Origin: Aliidiomarina sanyensis
GTDB lineage: Bacteria > Pseudomonadota > Gammaproteobacteria > Enterobacterales > Alteromonadaceae
Length of the DNA: 36,176 nucleotides
Direction of reading: 5' to 3'
NCBI RefSeq assembly: GCF_003987175.1
Contig: NZ_PIPM01000017.1
Span: 1-36,176 of the forward strand
Below are positions 34,812-36,176 of the stretch, one piece after another. Within the stretch, counting starts at the first letter, position 1. Every line of letters begins with the position of its first letter. The notes beneath the pieces are model-generated. The model did not search any database. It was not told where the DNA came from and was given only the letters and a program-made list of their open reading frames with translations. Both the position numbers and the translations under genes were made by a program.

Positions 34812-35192
34812 ATGTATTTTGAGACCCTGAAGTATTTTCTCTGGTTTATTAGCCCTGCTGCGCTAGTATTCATTGTTCTTAACTTGATATTAATAATGCG
34901 TTTACGAAAAATAAATAAAGTTTTGGCACTGAAAGTGCTGGGACTGTTTGGTTTTAATGTTTTGTTAAATATCTCCGATACTATAAGATTTGCAGGTCAC
35001 CTCCCTATTGTTTCATTAATATATATTTCTTCAAGCCTTGGCATGACTTTCATGGTCATGCAAGGCTTGGAGGGTAAGTTGAGATATTCTCTTTTGGGCC
35101 TGCCAATGCTCTACATCTTAATTTACTTTGTGAATTTTTTCCTAATTGATGGCTACATGGGTATCTCATTATTTTCAAGGTGGATTGCGTAA
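34812..35192 (+). CDS. Four-helix membrane protein, candidate metzincin immunity protein 1
   Basis: This 126-residue protein has four predicted membrane helices (about residues 8-29, 40-60, 64-85 and 93-113) and no recognised family. GGGAGG precedes the ATG by six bases. When the IS66 composite element is removed, the metzincin toxin stop (TAA, 34810-34812) overlaps this ATG as TAATG, the classic coupled toxin-immunity arrangement. It therefore probably blocks the protease in or at the inner membrane. Its sequence is AT-rich compared with the housekeeping genes. It resembles the next gene in spacing of helices and in RYSLLGLP/RYVILGLP. An upstream in-frame start at 34707 begins inside IS66 and is rejected. 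Confidence 0.65.
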   Translation: MYFETLKYFLWFISPAALVFIVLNLILIMRLRKINKVLALKVLGLFGFNVLLNISDTIRFAGHLPIVSLIYISSSLGMTFMVMQGLEGKLRYSLLGLPMLYILIYFVNFFLIDGYMGISLFSRWIA

Positions 35193-35208
35193 TTTTTGTG
35201 AGGCGGAT

Positions 35209-35571
35209 ATGGATTTTATTAGTTACTCGCTTGATGTGCTTGCTTTAGCTGTTATTGCGTTGAATTTATATTTGGCAGCAGGGCTGTTTAAGGGGAACCG
35301 AAAGCTGTCCCTACTTGTTTTATCGCTCTTGGTTTTTAATTTCGCTGTCAATTATTCGATGCTGGAATTCTCACACCGAATGAATCCCTACTCTTTCTTG
35401 TTCATTTGCACCTCTTGGATTTTATCCATTCTTCTTTTTAGAGAGGTAGAGAACAGAAAGCGCTACGTTATTCTGGGGCTGCCGGTTTTGCTTGGTCTAA
35501 TTTACGTGATAAATCTGGTAGAGAGCCGACTTGAGGGGGGACGCTTCTTGCTGTCCTGGCTCGTTCTTTGA
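35209..35571 (+). CDS. Four-helix membrane protein, paralogue of the preceding immunity candidate
   Basis: This 120-residue protein has four membrane helices and is clearly related to the preceding one: RYVILGLPVLLGLIYVINLV aligns with RYSLLGLPMLYILIYFVNFF, and NRKLSLLVLSLLVFN with NKVLALKVLGLFGFN. ATG at 35209 is supported by GAGGCGG just upstream and lies 16 bp after the first gene. A longer in-frame start at 35146 would overlap the previous gene and is less likely. The pair looks like a tandem duplication of an immunity gene, a pattern seen when one copy adapts to a variant toxin. No other function is apparent. Confidence 0.6.
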   Translation: MDFISYSLDVLALAVIALNLYLAAGLFKGNRKLSLLVLSLLVFNFAVNYSMLEFSHRMNPYSFLFICTSWILSILLFREVENRKRYVILGLPVLLGLIYVINLVESRLEGGRFLLSWLVL

Positions 35572-35685
35572 GTTGTGTATCGTGATACTCGAAGGCGGTT
35601 GAAGGCACTATGAGCTCGAACTGAGGGTGCCAGACTCGTAAATTTTGTATATAGACGTCCTTTGGGACGATCAGGAATTCGAACT

Positions 35686-35873
35686 ATGAAAGTTCGAGCT
35701 GTTCTCATTGAAGGTGGAATTGCCACAGGAAGCCTCAGAGGCGCGGCAGTCGGTGCGATTAGCGGTGCAATGTTTCATGCCTTTAGTGGCATGGCGGCAT
35801 CACCCACCAAAGCGTTTGTGAGTGGTGTCGGGGGCGGTTTTACAAGCATGCTCGGCGGGGGCGCGTTCCATCA
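35686..35873 (+). pseudogene. Rhs pre-toxin fragment of cassette 3
   Basis: About 60 codons of glycine/alanine-rich sequence: TGSLRGAAVGAISGAMFHAFSGM, then AFVSGVGGGFTSMLGGGAFHQ. The first part matches the region just before and at the start of cassette 1 (TGSLRGAMVGG), so it is another Rhs pre-toxin region. It has no core upstream and no toxin downstream because an IS256-like end begins at 35874. The last residues of the open frame (to 35916) are IS sequence. The 90-bp spacer from 35571 shows no gene. Confidence 0.65.
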
Positions 35874-36176
35874 GATAAAGCAACAATTCGTCTGTAATTT
35901 CCAGTTTACCCTCTGACTCCACCTATTCAGCGCCATCCATGGTCAGGTACTTTTTACCAGAGCTCCATTCGTCCGATATTTCCATAATCACCGCTGTGAC
36001 TGATCTGAGGCAAGAGGCCTCATTTGGAAATAAAGTTGCAACGCGTGTACGGCGTTTAATTTCTTTATTCACGCGCTCAAGTGCGTTGGTCGTTCTTAAG
36101 CGACGACGATGCCCTGTGGGCAAAGCTAGTACAGCTAACCCCTCAGGAAGCGCTGTTTCGGCCCATGTTGCGAGCT
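35874..36176 (-). mobile_element. IS256-family element, right end and partial body
   Basis: The terminal sequence reads GATAAAGCAACAATTCGTC from 35874, beginning like the IS256-family inverted repeat (GATAAAG). The transposase C-terminus lies inside it on the minus strand. The other end lies beyond the window. It truncates the third Rhs cassette. Confidence 0.65.
35923..36176 (-). CDS. IS256-family (mutator-type) transposase, C-terminal part
   Basis: The open frame enters from the right edge of the window and ends at 35923. It shows the family C-terminal signature: WAETALPEGLAVLALP, HRRRLRTTNALERVNKEIKRR, then TRVATLFPNEASCLRSV and MEISDEW, with the conserved Glu of the DDE site in NALERVNKEI. 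The remaining N-terminal 300 residues or so lie outside. No stop or frameshift is visible in the part present. Downstream of its stop, about 50 bp lead to the element end at 35874. Confidence 0.9.
   Translation of the reverse strand, partial: LATWAETALPEGLAVLALPTGHRRRLRTTNALERVNKEIKRRTRVATLFPNEASCLRSVTAVIMEISDEWSSGKKYLTMDGAE

Noticed and set aside
1-36176. CRISPR arrays, tRNA, rRNA or riboswitch structures
   Set aside because: No regularly spaced repeats, cloverleaf sequences or known aptamer cores were seen on either strand.

Overview
The window looks like the chromosome of a marine or halophilic gammaproteobacterium, most probably of the Idiomarinaceae or a close relative. That placement is inferred from the gene set (OsmC-YcaO fusion, S9 peptidase, Nramp-like carrier, M49-like lipoprotein, BetT-type transporter, YqhD) and from the style of the FtsK/LolA remnants; no rRNA or tRNA gene is present to confirm it. 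About two thirds is ordinary housekeeping sequence with moderate GC. The last third (about 22.4 kb to the end) is accessory DNA made of Rhs toxin cassettes, insertion sequences and a metal-efflux operon.

Left part (1-22.3 kb). An IS21-like end cuts the EAL domain of an MHYT-PAS-GGDEF-EAL signalling gene that also carries an internal stop. Next come an OsmC-YcaO protein, a helical-repeat lipoprotein, a secreted prolyl-oligopeptidase-family peptidase coupled to a non-canonical Nramp-like carrier, a two-gene unit pairing an amidoligase with a membrane-anchored gamma-glutamylcyclotransferase-like protein, an M49-like zinc peptidase lipoprotein, a BetT-type BCCT transporter, a CASTOR/POLLUX-like channel, a decayed RND efflux pair fused by deletion, a cold-shock protein, a cysteine-synthase-family enzyme and a YqhD-type aldehyde reductase. 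The last two converge with overlapping stop codons.

Right part (22.4-36.2 kb). This is a graveyard and reservoir of Rhs C-terminal cassettes. Cassette 1 has an Rhs core scrap, an HExxH (zincin) tip and an exported immunity candidate. Cassette 2 has a longer Rhs core and a metzincin tip (HExxHxxGxxH plus Met-turn). Cassette 3 is only a glycine-rich pre-toxin scrap, cut by an IS256-family element that runs off the window.

The most informative structure is a 9,192-bp composite IS66 element (25589-34780). It has matching outer ends and a perfect 8-bp duplication (GGTTAATC) on both sides. It sits inside the last codons of the cassette 2 metzincin toxin. Removing the element and one duplication restores a toxin ending in RLIAAYAGRN and a stop codon that overlaps (TAATG) the start of a four-helix membrane protein, followed by its paralogue. 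These two small membrane proteins are therefore the likely cognate immunity genes, now 9 kb from their toxin. The element carries a copper/silver-like RND efflux pair without an outer-membrane partner and a displaced scrap of the ftsK-lolA locus. In that scrap the LolA signal peptide is fused in frame to an IS66 TnpA.
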